Shown one piece after another: positions 45,078-53,855 of a stretch of 64,000 bases of DNA. Position numbers and translations under genes: made by a program. The notes below the pieces were generated by a model. It was not told the DNA's origin. It worked only from the letters and a program-made list of their open reading frames with translations, and made no database searches. The DNA lies in NCBI RefSeq assembly GCF_002836745.1, contig NZ_PJAR01000041.1, positions 62,001-126,000 on the forward strand, written 5' to 3'. Position 1 is the stretch's first letter. Each line of letters opens with the position of its first letter. The stretch is from Glaciecola sp. 33A. Its GTDB lineage: Bacteria; Pseudomonadota; Gammaproteobacteria; Enterobacterales; Alteromonadaceae.

Positions 45078-45953
45078 ATGACCAAAAAAGATATCTTAAT
45101 CAGTATCGCGTTAATGTGTTTATGGGGTTTCAATTTTTCTGCAATCAAAATGGGAGCGGAACAAATGGACCCTATATTGCTCACTGCGCTGCGTTTTACA
45201 TTTGCAGTCTTTCCTGCCATTTTCTTTATTCGCAAACCCCCTGAGGCACTCAAGTATCTAATAGCCTATGGCGTCGTTTTTGGATTGGGCGTTTGGGGAA
45301 TGATGGTATGGTCTATCACTCTTGGTGTGTCAGCTGGAATGGCGGGCCTACTGATGAACATGAGTATTATGTCCAGTTTAGCTTTAGGCTACTTTTTGCT
45401 ACGGGAAAACATTACTATCAATAAAATTATTGGCGCTTTTTTTGCTGTTGGCGGCCTGCTGGCAAGCCTTTTAGTTGATGATGGCTCTGTTCCCTTGAAA
45501 GCGCTACCCCTTGCCCTAATTGCTGCATGTAGTTGGAGTTTGCTGGCATATATTGTTAAAAGTTCAAAAACTCAACATGTATTCGCATTTAGCGTATGGG
45601 GCATGCTGTTTGCACCTTTACCATTAATCATATTTGCTTATATATCAAAAGGCGCTCAGCCCTTTATAGATTTTCCTACACAGCTCAATTCAGATATTTG
45701 TTTTTCAATTTTATTTCAGGCTTATCCCACTACATTGCTCGGTTATTGGATCTGGAATAGACTTACCGTTAAATATCCGCTATCAACTATGGCCCCCTTC
45801 ACACTGTTGACCCCAATTTTTGGTCTAATCGGCAGTGTTATTTTTTATAATGAAAATATTACGCCAATGAAGTTACTTTCTTTTGCTCTAATATTGAGTG
45901 GTTTAGCCATCAGTCAGTGGCAATTTAGGAAAGCTGAGGTGTGTAAAATATAA
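45078..45953 (+). CDS. EamA/DMT-family transporter
   Basis: 291 residues with ten hydrophobic segments in two EamA repeats (N-terminal LCLWGFNFSAIKMG, C-terminal WNRLTVKYPLSTMAPFTLLTPIFG in part). These carry metabolites such as amino acids across the inner membrane, usually outward. Divergent from the MocR regulator, which probably controls it. Substrate unknown. Confidence 0.9.
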   Translation: MTKKDILISIALMCLWGFNFSAIKMGAEQMDPILLTALRFTFAVFPAIFFIRKPPEALKYLIAYGVVFGLGVWGMMVWSITLGVSAGMAGLLMNMSIMSSLALGYFLLRENITINKIIGAFFAVGGLLASLLVDDGSVPLKALPLALIAACSWSLLAYIVKSSKTQHVFAFSVWGMLFAPLPLIIFAYISKGAQPFIDFPTQLNSDICFSILFQAYPTTLLGYWIWNRLTVKYPLSTMAPFTLLTPIFGLIGSVIFYNENITPMKLLSFALILSGLAISQWQFRKAEVCKI

Positions 45954-46081
45954 ATCCATCAAGCGAGGGGAGCCGACTTGACAAGTTTGAGGTAGTCACC
46001 AGCTAAATTGAGTTGCTAGATAGCGTTAGAGGCTGGTGCCTTGTAACCTCTATGTGCAAGCACCTTCAAAAGAGCACTGTA

Positions 46082-46675
46082 TTAATTCGAAGGCCAGAAG
46101 GACTGCATTTTTTCAAATAAGTCGTACAATGGCTTACTCGGCATGTCGTCCGTTTTTGAGACCACGTATGCAACCGCTTCAAGTGTCGAAATACCATTAT
46201 TAATGCTGGTTTTGCGGATACGATACCTTCGTTCCAACGGTTCGTTGAAGTGAAAGCTGGGTAGGCTTTGTAGCCATTGGTGACGTAAATAAAGGCGTTT
46301 TGCTTTACGCCACGTGCCATCAATGAAAAGTAAATGTTTAACTGCGGTGCTGGTGCCAAGGTTGTTGTTTTGTAAGCTCGCAAAATGGTGTTCAAATGCC
46401 TGACTGTTATTGCACGGGAAAAATAGTGCAAAGGACCTTGGATCGGATAAGCAGGAATTCTGTAATTGAGTCAATCTCGCGATATCGTCGCTTTTTATAA
46501 TGCTGATATCAGTCAAACACAATGCCACTAAACGGGCGGTGTTCTTGGCATCATTCACTTCATTTTTATCTTGAAGAATAATCACCTCGATTTTATTTTT
46601 AATCTGACTAACTGCCGAGCAAACACAGGTTCTAAGCGGGTATTCGCATTTATTACACATTGCTCGTTTTAACAA
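46082..46675 (-). CDS. tapT: tRNA-uridine aminocarboxypropyltransferase (DTW domain)
   Basis: 197 residues. An N-terminal zinc-like knot CNKC...CVC (Cys7, 10, 17, 19) and the family motif DGTWRKAKRLY (the DTW motif), followed by RYRIRKTSINNGISTLEAVA (in part). TapT makes acp3U47 in tRNA from SAM. Divergent from moaB with about 130 bases between. Confidence 0.9.
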   Translation of the reverse strand: MLKRAMCNKCEYPLRTCVCSAVSQIKNKIEVIILQDKNEVNDAKNTARLVALCLTDISIIKSDDIARLTQLQNSCLSDPRSFALFFPCNNSQAFEHHFASLQNNNLGTSTAVKHLLFIDGTWRKAKRLYLRHQWLQSLPSFHFNEPLERRYRIRKTSINNGISTLEAVAYVVSKTDDMPSKPLYDLFEKMQSFWPSN

Positions 46676-46803
46676 AGTAGACGCTTCCTTTTAATTACAT
46701 TGACTTAACGTTTGGGTTTATTTTTGTATAAAATCGTTGTAGAAAATGCGTTTGGCATTTAGGGTATACTCATCGACCAAGTAACAGTATATAGAATTAA
46801 ATA

Positions 46804-47316
46804 ATGAGCGAACAAACCTATTTAAATATAGCAGTACTGACGATTTCAGATACCCGCAACGAAGAAACCGACACATCGGGTCATTACTTGGTTAAGGCAA
46901 TGACTGAGGCTGGTCATCGTATTGCGGATAAACAAATAGTGATTGATGATGTTTATAAAATACGTGCCGTTACCTCAGCTTGGATTGCGGATGAAAATAT
47001 TCACGCCATCGTCACGACCGGGGGTACTGGCTTCTCGGGCCGCGATTCTACACCTGAAGCAATGTCAGTGTTATTTGATAAGCATGTTGAAGGTTTTGGT
47101 GAGGTGTTTAGATCTATTTCTTTAGACGAAATTGGGGTGTCAACTATCCAATCTCGAGCGTTGGCTGGACTGGCTAATAATACCGTGATTTTTTGTGTTC
47201 CTGGTTCAACCGGTGCTTGTAAAACAGCATGGAATCACATTATTGAAAAACAAATTAATAGCACGTATCGGCCATGCAACTTTGTTGGTCATTTAACTGA
47301 AAAATGGACTAAATAG
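46804..47316 (+). CDS. moaB: Molybdenum cofactor biosynthesis protein B
   Basis: 170 residues, full length. MoaB/MogA fold with TISDTRNEETDTSG and TTGGTGFSGRDSTPEA (molybdopterin-binding loop), then CVPGSTGAC. Likely adenylylates molybdopterin or is a paralogue of MogA. No other moa genes adjacent. Confidence 0.93.
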   Translation: MSEQTYLNIAVLTISDTRNEETDTSGHYLVKAMTEAGHRIADKQIVIDDVYKIRAVTSAWIADENIHAIVTTGGTGFSGRDSTPEAMSVLFDKHVEGFGEVFRSISLDEIGVSTIQSRALAGLANNTVIFCVPGSTGACKTAWNHIIEKQINSTYRPCNFVGHLTEKWTK

Positions 47317-47322
47317 CCGCCT

Positions 47323-47345
47323 CAGTAGCTTTTAGCTCGCTACTG
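47323..47345 (+). terminator. Hairpin after moaB
   Basis: CAGTAGC (47323-47329) pairs with GCTACTG (47339-47345), a 7-bp stem with a 9-base loop, between convergent moaB and BenE genes. The T run is poor, so this is tentative. Confidence 0.4.
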
Positions 47346-47399
47346 TAAAGGTAATACAATATTGCTTATCCACTATAACTTACTTAATCACCGTTGAAT

Positions 47400-48635
47400 T
47401 TAGTGCCTAATGCGCCGAAAAGCGAACACAATAAGACCGAATACTACACCCCAAAAGGATGCCGCAATCTCAAAAAATGAGATACCCGAAGCGCTCACCA
47501 GAAAAGTCACGAGGGCTGCTTCTCGGTATACAGGTTCGACAAAAGCCGTATTTAATGAATTGGCTATGGTGCCCAGTAATGCGATGCCTGCTAAGGCCGA
47601 AATGAAAGTTATAGGAAAACTAGCAAAAAGAGCGACTACAGCAGCGCCTAGTAAACCCGCAATAATATTGAATATGCCCGCCGCAATCCCAGCAATATAG
47701 CGTTTGTTTTTATCGGGATGAGCTTCGTCACTGGTGCAAATCGCGGCGGTAATCGCGGCCAAATTGAATGTAAAGCCGCCAAACGGAGCGAGTACTAGGT
47801 TGATTCCCCCAACGACAGTCAGGATAGGAGAAATAGATTGTTTTTCATATCCACTGGTTTTGAGCACAGCAATGCCTGGTAAGTTTTGAGATGTCATGGT
47901 GACAATAAATAACGGAATGCCGATACCAATCAACAAATTAATATCGAACTCAGGGGTTACCCAAATAGGCGTTGTTAGTTGGAAAGCTAGGTTCTCAGTA
48001 GCAAGCTGGCCCTGAAATGTAGTGATAATGATGCCAACTAGAAATACGCAAACAATAGCGTAACGAGGTAGTACTCGTTTTGTGAGTAGATAAATCCCCA
48101 GCATAATACCAACGAGGAGCGGGTTTAGGGCAAACGAAGTGAAAATCTGTAAGCCAAACTGAAAAAGTACGCCGGCTAAAAGAGCTGACGCAATAGGCAA
48201 AGGAATGTAGGAGGTGAGCTTCTGAAATGCGCCGGTTACCCCCACGACAATTGAAAGAATAGCGACGAAGATAAAAATACCGGTTGCTTGCTCTATCGTT
48301 GCGCCCATTAAACTCGTGGCGAGTAAGGCTGCCCCTGGGGTTGACCAAACGATAATAATTGGGCGTTTGTAGTAGGCCGATAAACCAATGCATCCGACGC
48401 CCATGCCAATACCTAATGCCCAGATCCAAGATTCCAGTATTTGAGGTGACGCACCAGCCGCTTGTCCGGCTTGAAGTACTATCGCCATGGCACTAGCAAA
48501 GCCAATTAGCACCGCTATAAAGCCAGATACTGTGGCTGATACACTCCAATCCCGAATGATGGTTTTGATGTTTGATAGCATAAACGAGGTTTGTTCTTGT
48601 GGTGAACGGATGATGACCTTTACGATAGCACTCAT
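47400..48635 (-). CDS. benE: BenE-family benzoate/H+ symporter-like protein
   Basis: 411 residues; ATG 48581 is an alternative start that removes an 18-residue extension. About twelve hydrophobic segments and the BenE features STPGAALLATS and NLPGIAVLKTSGY. It belongs to the BenE transporter family, annotated for benzoate import with protons, but no benzoate catabolic genes are nearby, so the substrate is open. A 13-bp tandem repeat lies directly upstream. Confidence 0.88.
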   Translation of the reverse strand: MSAIVKVIIRSPQEQTSFMLSNIKTIIRDWSVSATVSGFIAVLIGFASAMAIVLQAGQAAGASPQILESWIWALGIGMGVGCIGLSAYYKRPIIIVWSTPGAALLATSLMGATIEQATGIFIFVAILSIVVGVTGAFQKLTSYIPLPIASALLAGVLFQFGLQIFTSFALNPLLVGIMLGIYLLTKRVLPRYAIVCVFLVGIIITTFQGQLATENLAFQLTTPIWVTPEFDINLLIGIGIPLFIVTMTSQNLPGIAVLKTSGYEKQSISPILTVVGGINLVLAPFGGFTFNLAAITAAICTSDEAHPDKNKRYIAGIAAGIFNIIAGLLGAAVVALFASFPITFISALAGIALLGTIANSLNTAFVEPVYREAALVTFLVSASGISFFEIAASFWGVVFGLIVFAFRRIRH

Positions 48636-48653
48636 TGCGTTATTCGCGCTATT

Positions 48654-48718
48654 ATTGAGACTGATTATTGAGACTGATTATTGAGACTGATTATCGAGAC
48701 TGCTCATTGAGACTTATC
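48654..48718. repeat. Five tandem copies of a 13-bp unit
   Basis: The unit ATTGAGACTGATT is repeated at 48654, 48667, 48680, 48693 and 48706; the first three are exact and the last two have 1-4 changes. It begins 19 bases upstream of the BenE-family start, within its likely promoter or leader. Confidence 0.85.
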
Positions 48719-48839
48719 ATTCTTGTTCAGATATCGCTCAAGGGCTTAACATGTTTAACAGAACACTATTTTATACCGGTGACAACAATCAAACCAACTG
48801 CACTGGGTTTGACTTCGTCGGTTTTGCGGGGCGATTACC

Positions 48840-49676
48840 CTATGAATGTATTCTGACCGGCTTAGCTCGCAGCCAATTATGCTCATCGTATTTGGCTTGA
48901 GCCGAGGTAAGGTGCAATGTGAAGGCATGACGTGATTTGTTTGAAGTATTCGCTTCACTGAAATGCGGTAATGCGCCATTAAACACAATTAATGAGCCGG
49001 CTTTTACTTCCAGTGGTAATGCACGATCTTGGGTTGGCCAATCAACGTTTCTCAGAACCATCAATTCGGTTGTATCATCCGCATAACGTTTAAACTGTTC
49101 TTTGAGTACAAAGTCAGCCCCCTGTTTGTCGACCTGCAAACACCCATTCTCAATATTTGCATCTTCGATCGCAAACCAAAAAGTCACTACCGACTGTGGT
49201 GCCGTAAAAAAGTAGGTGGCGTCTTGATGCCAACCAATAACACCACCAATTTTAGGTTGTTTGAATATGTACATTGATTGGCGAATTTCTGGTGAGACGA
49301 CACCAAGATCTTCAGCTATCTGAGCAATTATTTTGGCCTGACTGAATGCGGCAAACTGCGGTGATAAAACATGCAAAGCATGACCGATTTTATTAATACT
49401 AAGGGCTTTAGTTTGGCGTAATTTGCCATCGGGTGAAAATGCATCTTGTTCAAAAAAACAGCGTATTTTGTCATCAGAATCAAGAAAATAATCGTCGCGG
49501 TTAGTATTAGACTCAGTTTTGGTAGAAAAAACCGAACGTGTCGATTGTGGGTCAAAGTCATCGACAATGTTACCTGCAGCGGTTTTTAGCGTGTTTATTT
49601 GTTGCTGGCTAAATAACTCATCAAGGACCAAATAGCCCTGTTGTTCAAAGCGTTTTTTTTGTTTATTGCTGAGCAT
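48840..49676 (-). CDS. Phytanoyl-CoA dioxygenase family protein
   Basis: 278 residues from ATG 49676 (the frame extends to 49709). The PhyH fold supplies the Fe(II) ligands in GWHQDATYF (HxD) and a later His in ALPHFSEAN, with RHAFTLHLT holding the oxoglutarate-binding Arg. A 2-oxoglutarate-dependent hydroxylase of unknown substrate, possibly a lipid or osmolyte. Divergent from the DUF1294 gene. Confidence 0.87.
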   Translation of the reverse strand: MLSNKQKKRFEQQGYLVLDELFSQQQINTLKTAAGNIVDDFDPQSTRSVFSTKTESNTNRDDYFLDSDDKIRCFFEQDAFSPDGKLRQTKALSINKIGHALHVLSPQFAAFSQAKIIAQIAEDLGVVSPEIRQSMYIFKQPKIGGVIGWHQDATYFFTAPQSVVTFWFAIEDANIENGCLQVDKQGADFVLKEQFKRYADDTTELMVLRNVDWPTQDRALPLEVKAGSLIVFNGALPHFSEANTSNKSRHAFTLHLTSAQAKYDEHNWLRAKPVRIHS

Positions 49677-49730
49677 CGTTACTTTTCTCATTGTTGTTAT
49701 GGTCACCATTTATATTCTGTAGATTATCAC

Positions 49731-50021
49731 GTGATTGACTTTTTTTGCTACGCGCATGATAAATTTAAACCAAAACGCCAGGTCTGGCGGACGCCCGAGA
49801 GCACATTGCACTTGTTAGCATTGTGCCTGTTAGAATTGCTTGGAAGTTGGCCCGGATTTTTATTAGCGCAACAAATGCTGCGACATAAATCATCAAAACA
49901 AGACTTTAGAGTGATATTTTGGTTTACTGTGGTTATCAACTTAGCAGTGTTAGGCGGGCTACTGTCACTCTGTGGTGAGACGGTCTTGATATTGATGCCG
50001 AACAATATTGGTCGGTTTTAA
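49731..50021 (+). CDS. DUF1294 membrane protein (start uncertain)
   Basis: About 96 residues from GTG 49731. Conserved DUF1294 features are YAHDKFKPKRQVWRTPEST (in part DKFK, WRTPE), LELLGSWPGFLLAQQMLRHK and a C-terminal hydrophobic helix. Many relatives have an N-terminal cold-shock domain; it is absent here. No ATG with a ribosome site exists before the conserved part, and the open frame runs back into the divergent PhyH start region, so the N-terminus is either a non-ATG start or eroded. Confidence 0.7.
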   Translation: MIDFFCYAHDKFKPKRQVWRTPESTLHLLALCLLELLGSWPGFLLAQQMLRHKSSKQDFRVIFWFTVVINLAVLGGLLSLCGETVLILMPNNIGRF

Positions 50022-50080
50022 TTAAGACGATTTATTTGCAGTTTATTTTTTGCATTTGGCTTTTAGGGACTCATTGAAGT

Positions 50081-50686
50081 ATGAATTATTTAGCGCATAT
50101 TCATCTTGCTCACATCACAGATACGAGTATGTTAGGTAATTTTTTTGGTGATTTTGTCAAAGGTAGCGATCTGTCGCATTTGAATAATGAGCATCAGTTG
50201 GGTGTTCGACTGCATCGCAAAATTGACGGCTTTACTGATGGTCATGCGCAAGTGAAAGCACTCAGGGGGTTATTTCCAAAATCGATTCGGCGCATGTCAG
50301 GGGTGGTCATTGATATCTATTTTGACCACTTGTTGTGTGCCAATTGGGCTCGTTTCAACGATCGTGATTTAGATAAATTACTGGCGCATTTTTATGCTGA
50401 AATTGAACAGTACTCGGATAATATCAGCGACCGATTTGAACAAGTTCGCCACGGTTTATTAAGGTATCGTTGGTTGTCCGATTATCAGCACGTTGAAAGC
50501 TGTGAACGTTCATTTTTGCATATTGAAAAACGGTTAAGTAATAGAGTCATATTTGCGCACCAAGCGACACAGTTTATTCAACAAAATGAACATGAATTAC
50601 ACACTGGATTTCTGAGTTTTTATCCTGATTTAATCGCATTTAGTCACGCTAAGGTTGAGGCGCTGAAGATTCAATTAAGTGTTTAG
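50081..50686 (+). CDS. acpH: Acyl carrier protein phosphodiesterase
   Basis: 201 residues, matching AcpH: MNYLAHIHLAH at the start, GNFFGDFVKGS, GVRLHRKIDGFTD and IDIYFDHLLCANW, the His/Asp metal-binding set of this HD-like family. It removes the phosphopantetheine arm from acyl carrier protein. Separate from the following TPMT gene by 76 bases. Confidence 0.93.
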   Translation: MNYLAHIHLAHITDTSMLGNFFGDFVKGSDLSHLNNEHQLGVRLHRKIDGFTDGHAQVKALRGLFPKSIRRMSGVVIDIYFDHLLCANWARFNDRDLDKLLAHFYAEIEQYSDNISDRFEQVRHGLLRYRWLSDYQHVESCERSFLHIEKRLSNRVIFAHQATQFIQQNEHELHTGFLSFYPDLIAFSHAKVEALKIQLSV

Positions 50687-50762
50687 TTGAACACACAAAT
50701 GGCTTATTAAAAACAATATTAAAAACTACTTTTAAAAATAGAAAATAAAAAGGCATCACTAA

Positions 50763-51407
50763 ATGGAACTTGATTTTTGGCATCGTCGTTGGCAAAAAAA
50801 TGAAATAGGCTTTCACGAAAGAGAAGGTAACATTTTATTAAAAGAATACTTTGAGCATTGGCAGCTACCTGATAAAGCGCGCGTATTTGTGCCTCTGTGT
50901 GGAAAAACAAAAGACATAGGCTGGTTTCTATTAAGAGGGTATGCAGTTGTTGCGATTGAACTAAACGAAAGCGCAGTGCAAGCCTTATTTGCAGAGTTAG
51001 ATGTTGACCCCTTAATTGAATCGCACGGGCCATTATTACGCTACTCTGCCGATAATTTGATTGTTTATGTTGGTGACTTTTTTTCCTTAACAGCAAGCGA
51101 CGTCGGCGATATTGATGGCGTTTTTGATAGGGGGGCCTTAGTCGCGCTTCCGGAGCCCATTCGACATAAATACAGCGAACATTTACGCATGATCAGCAAT
51201 ACCAATAAGCAGTTTTTGCTTACTTATGATTACGATCAGGCATTGTTTGCGGGCCCCCCATTTAGCGTCACGAGCCAGACTATTCATCAGATTTACCAAC
51301 ATCATTACAGCATAACTCAATTGTATAGAGGTAGAATTGCGGGTGGATTTCGGTCACAAGATGAGGTTTATGAGGGCGTTTACTTGCTATTTAACACTCA
51401 TGGCTGA
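50763..51407 (+). CDS. tpm: Thiopurine S-methyltransferase
   Basis: 214 residues, full length. Typical motifs are FWHRRWQKNEIGFHE, VFVPLCGKTKDIGWF (SAM-binding), VVAIELNESAVQALF and GVFDRGALVALP. The bacterial enzyme methylates thiols and also selenium or tellurium compounds. Its 3' end overlaps that of the convergent thioesterase gene by 21 bases. Confidence 0.94.
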   Translation: MELDFWHRRWQKNEIGFHEREGNILLKEYFEHWQLPDKARVFVPLCGKTKDIGWFLLRGYAVVAIELNESAVQALFAELDVDPLIESHGPLLRYSADNLIVYVGDFFSLTASDVGDIDGVFDRGALVALPEPIRHKYSEHLRMISNTNKQFLLTYDYDQALFAGPPFSVTSQTIHQIYQHHYSITQLYRGRIAGGFRSQDEVYEGVYLLFNTHG

Positions 51408-51815
51408 GGTTATAGCCTGCAGCAATTTTCCTGCTATTGGCGTTGGTTTGTGGCTGTGACGGTCAACGAAAACATGGGTTAAATAGCCGATAGCAGAGAG
51501 AACATTATCTTGGTTAAATAGACCAACAGCGTAATCTACAGAACTGCTGCCTACGCGTTCAACTCTAAAAGCCCCGGTGAGCTTTTGCGGAAAAGACACG
51601 GGGATTAAGTACTCACAGCTCGACCTCACCATAAAACCAATTTGACTACTAGTCAGTGGGTTAAAACCCGCCTTTTCGATTAAAAATTGATTGATAACCG
51701 TATCAAAATAGGAATAGTAATGTACGTTATTTACGTGGCCGTAAATATCATTGTCCATCCACCTTGTGGAAATAGGCAGGTGGTAGGCAAAATTCGTTAG
51801 GTGTTGGTTAGCCAT
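51387..51815 (-). CDS. Acyl-CoA thioesterase (4HBT hotdog fold)
   Basis: 142 residues from ATG 51815, which overlaps the alcohol dehydrogenase stop by 8 bases; the longer frame to 51914 is unlikely. The 4HBT motif RWMDNDIYGHVNNVHYYSYFD (in part DNDIYGHVNN) has the catalytic Asp. Cytoplasmic thioesterase; coupling to the iron alcohol dehydrogenase suggests a shared pathway for alcohol/acid metabolism. Confidence 0.88.
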   Translation of the reverse strand: MANQHLTNFAYHLPISTRWMDNDIYGHVNNVHYYSYFDTVINQFLIEKAGFNPLTSSQIGFMVRSSCEYLIPVSFPQKLTGAFRVERVGSSSVDYAVGLFNQDNVLSAIGYLTHVFVDRHSHKPTPIAGKLLQAITSAMSVK

Positions 51816-52983
51816 TGTGTTTTCCGGTAAGTGCATTGAGGTAAATTTGTTTGGCGTCTTCAAGCGAAACGGTTTTTGGATTGTTAATGAGAAGGCGTGT
51901 CTGCTGTAGCGCATCGTTTGCCAGTGAATTAATGTGTTTTTTTTGAATACCTATTTCGGCCAATGACTGGGGCAATTGCAGTTTAGCTATTAATTCGTGT
52001 AAGAACTGAATGAGCTGTTCCGCAGTTTGTAGGCTACTATTATCAACCTCTTTGCCAGGCATAATATGGGCTGCGAGTTCAGCATATAAGTCAGCACAAT
52101 GGCTTTTATTAAAGGTCATTACATGAGGTAAAACTAACGCGTTACTCAATCCATGCGCAACATGGAATTGACCGCCCAGCGGATATGCCATTGCGTGCAC
52201 GGCGCCTACAGGTGCATTCGCAAATGCTTGTCCAGCCAAACACGAACCTAACAGCATGGCCTGACGAGCTTCTAGATTTTCGCCATTAAACGTGGCTTCA
52301 AGAATATTCTGAGAAAGTAAATCAAGTGCGCTTTTTGCTAACATATCGGATAGTGGATTTTTTTTGATCGCGCTGGTAAACGCTTCGATAGCATGCACCA
52401 TTGCATCCATACCCGTGGCAGCTGTTGTGTGCGGTGGCAGGCTGACTGTTAGGCTGGCATCTAATAACGCTATGTCAGGTAAAAGTTCGGCTGACACAAC
52501 CCCTGTTTTGGTTGTTGCACCTGTGGTTACAATTGAAATTGGTGTTACTTCTGAGCCCGTTCCTGCGGTTGTTGGGATAAGTATTAGGGGTAATCGTTTG
52601 GTCTTAATATTGTCCACGCCATATATGTCGGCGATGCTTTCATCTGAGTTAGCCAACAAGGCAACTAGTTTTGCAGTATCCAATGAACTGCCGCCACCGA
52701 AGCCAATAACACCATCTATTTTGGATTGCTTTGCGTATTCTACAGCCTCGAGAACCACTGATTCTGGTGGGTCCGCAACCACTTTGTCAAAACACCAATA
52801 TTGCATTTGAGCATTATTAAATGCGTTTATTACAGGTGCCATTATGCCATTATCAATGATGCCTTGGTCGGTTACTATGAGTGGCCGCAAGATATTTAAC
52901 GAATGGCATAGTTCAGCAATTTTAGAGATAACACCTATTTCACTGATGATGGACTTGGTAGTAGAAAATATAAACGACTTCAT
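51808..52983 (-). CDS. Iron-containing alcohol dehydrogenase
   Basis: 391 residues, typical of family III. The NAD-binding segment GFGGGSSLDTAKL and GTGSEVTPIS are present, and the metal site residues lie in AVHAMAYPLGGQFHVAHGLSNA (in part HAMAYPLGG and HVAHG). Cytoplasmic NAD(P)-linked alcohol dehydrogenase. It sits next to the PQQ alcohol locus and is followed by a coupled thioesterase gene. Substrate unknown. Confidence 0.93.
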   Translation of the reverse strand: MKSFIFSTTKSIISEIGVISKIAELCHSLNILRPLIVTDQGIIDNGIMAPVINAFNNAQMQYWCFDKVVADPPESVVLEAVEYAKQSKIDGVIGFGGGSSLDTAKLVALLANSDESIADIYGVDNIKTKRLPLILIPTTAGTGSEVTPISIVTTGATTKTGVVSAELLPDIALLDASLTVSLPPHTTAATGMDAMVHAIEAFTSAIKKNPLSDMLAKSALDLLSQNILEATFNGENLEARQAMLLGSCLAGQAFANAPVGAVHAMAYPLGGQFHVAHGLSNALVLPHVMTFNKSHCADLYAELAAHIMPGKEVDNSSLQTAEQLIQFLHELIAKLQLPQSLAEIGIQKKHINSLANDALQQTRLLINNPKTVSLEDAKQIYLNALTGKHNG

Positions 52984-53081
52984 TGCTTATCCTTATCAAC
53001 ACGACGTTACTATATTTCCACAATCACCTGATGGTGTCACTAAGTTAGCACAAAATTATTGACTAATTACGATATAGCCAT

Positions 53082-53855
53082 TTATATCTTCCTTGGTTTG
53101 AAGCTAGCAACTGCAAGACTCCCACTGACAATCACGCAGCTGATAATAATGATACTTGCACTCATATTTGTCTGCCCATATAAGGCAAAACGTATCATCT
53201 CAACACAGTATGTAAAGGGGTTATACTGACAAATCCAATATAACCACAAACTCGACTCTTGTATTTTCCACAATGGATATAATGCACTGGAGAGAAAAAA
53301 CATTGGGAATATGACAAAGTTCATTACTCCAGCAAAGTTTTCTAGTTGCTTTATAAAGTTAGACAACATTAGGCCCAACGCACCTAAAAAGAAGGCGCTC
53401 AGAAAAATACTCGGTATCGCATAAATCACGCCCCACCATGGAATGTCAACATCAACTAAATTAGCCAGTAATAAGAAAATGACTACTTGTAATAAAGACA
53501 AGCATGCGGCGGCAATGAGCTTACAAAACAATAAAAAGCTGCGTGAAATAGGACTCATTAATAACACTTTCATACTGCCCATTTCACGGTCATAAACCAT
53601 GGATAAGGAGGTTTGCATTGAGTTAAATAGGATAATCATGGCGCACAGTCCGGGTACGATGTATTCCTGGTACAAGATGTAACTTTCATATGGCGGCATG
53701 ATGGATATGCCTAGGGAGCTACGAAACCCGGCAGCAAAAACAACTAACCATAATAGGGGACGCACCAAAGCACTAAATAAACGCGAACGTTGATGAAAAA
53801 AGCGTAATATTTCACGCTTTAATATAGCCCAAAAACAAGTCATATAAATCGACAT
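53082..53855 (-). CDS. ABC-2 type permease of the PQQ-alcohol ABC system (PedC type)
   Basis: 257 residues with six membrane segments (ALVRPLLWLVVFAAGF, GLCAMIILFNSMQTSL, LIAAACLSLLQVVIFLLLANL in part, AGVMNFVIFPMFFLSS). It matches ABC-2 permeases found beside quinoprotein alcohol dehydrogenases. The ATPase stop and this ATG share one base (TAATG), so translation is coupled. The transported compound is unknown; export or a role in signalling are possible. Confidence 0.88.
   Translation of the reverse strand: MSIYMTCFWAILKREILRFFHQRSRLFSALVRPLLWLVVFAAGFRSSLGISIMPPYESYILYQEYIVPGLCAMIILFNSMQTSLSMVYDREMGSMKVLLMSPISRSFLLFCKLIAAACLSLLQVVIFLLLANLVDVDIPWWGVIYAIPSIFLSAFFLGALGLMLSNFIKQLENFAGVMNFVIFPMFFLSSALYPLWKIQESSLWLYWICQYNPFTYCVEMIRFALYGQTNMSASIIIISCVIVSGSLAVASFKPRKI

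Noticed and set aside
48654-48718. Possible CRISPR array
   Set aside because: 13-bp units are directly adjacent with no spacers and no cas genes nearby; it is a tandem repeat.
48668-48856. 62-codon frame across the 13-bp repeat
   Set aside because: Produced by the repeat itself; no family and no ribosome site.
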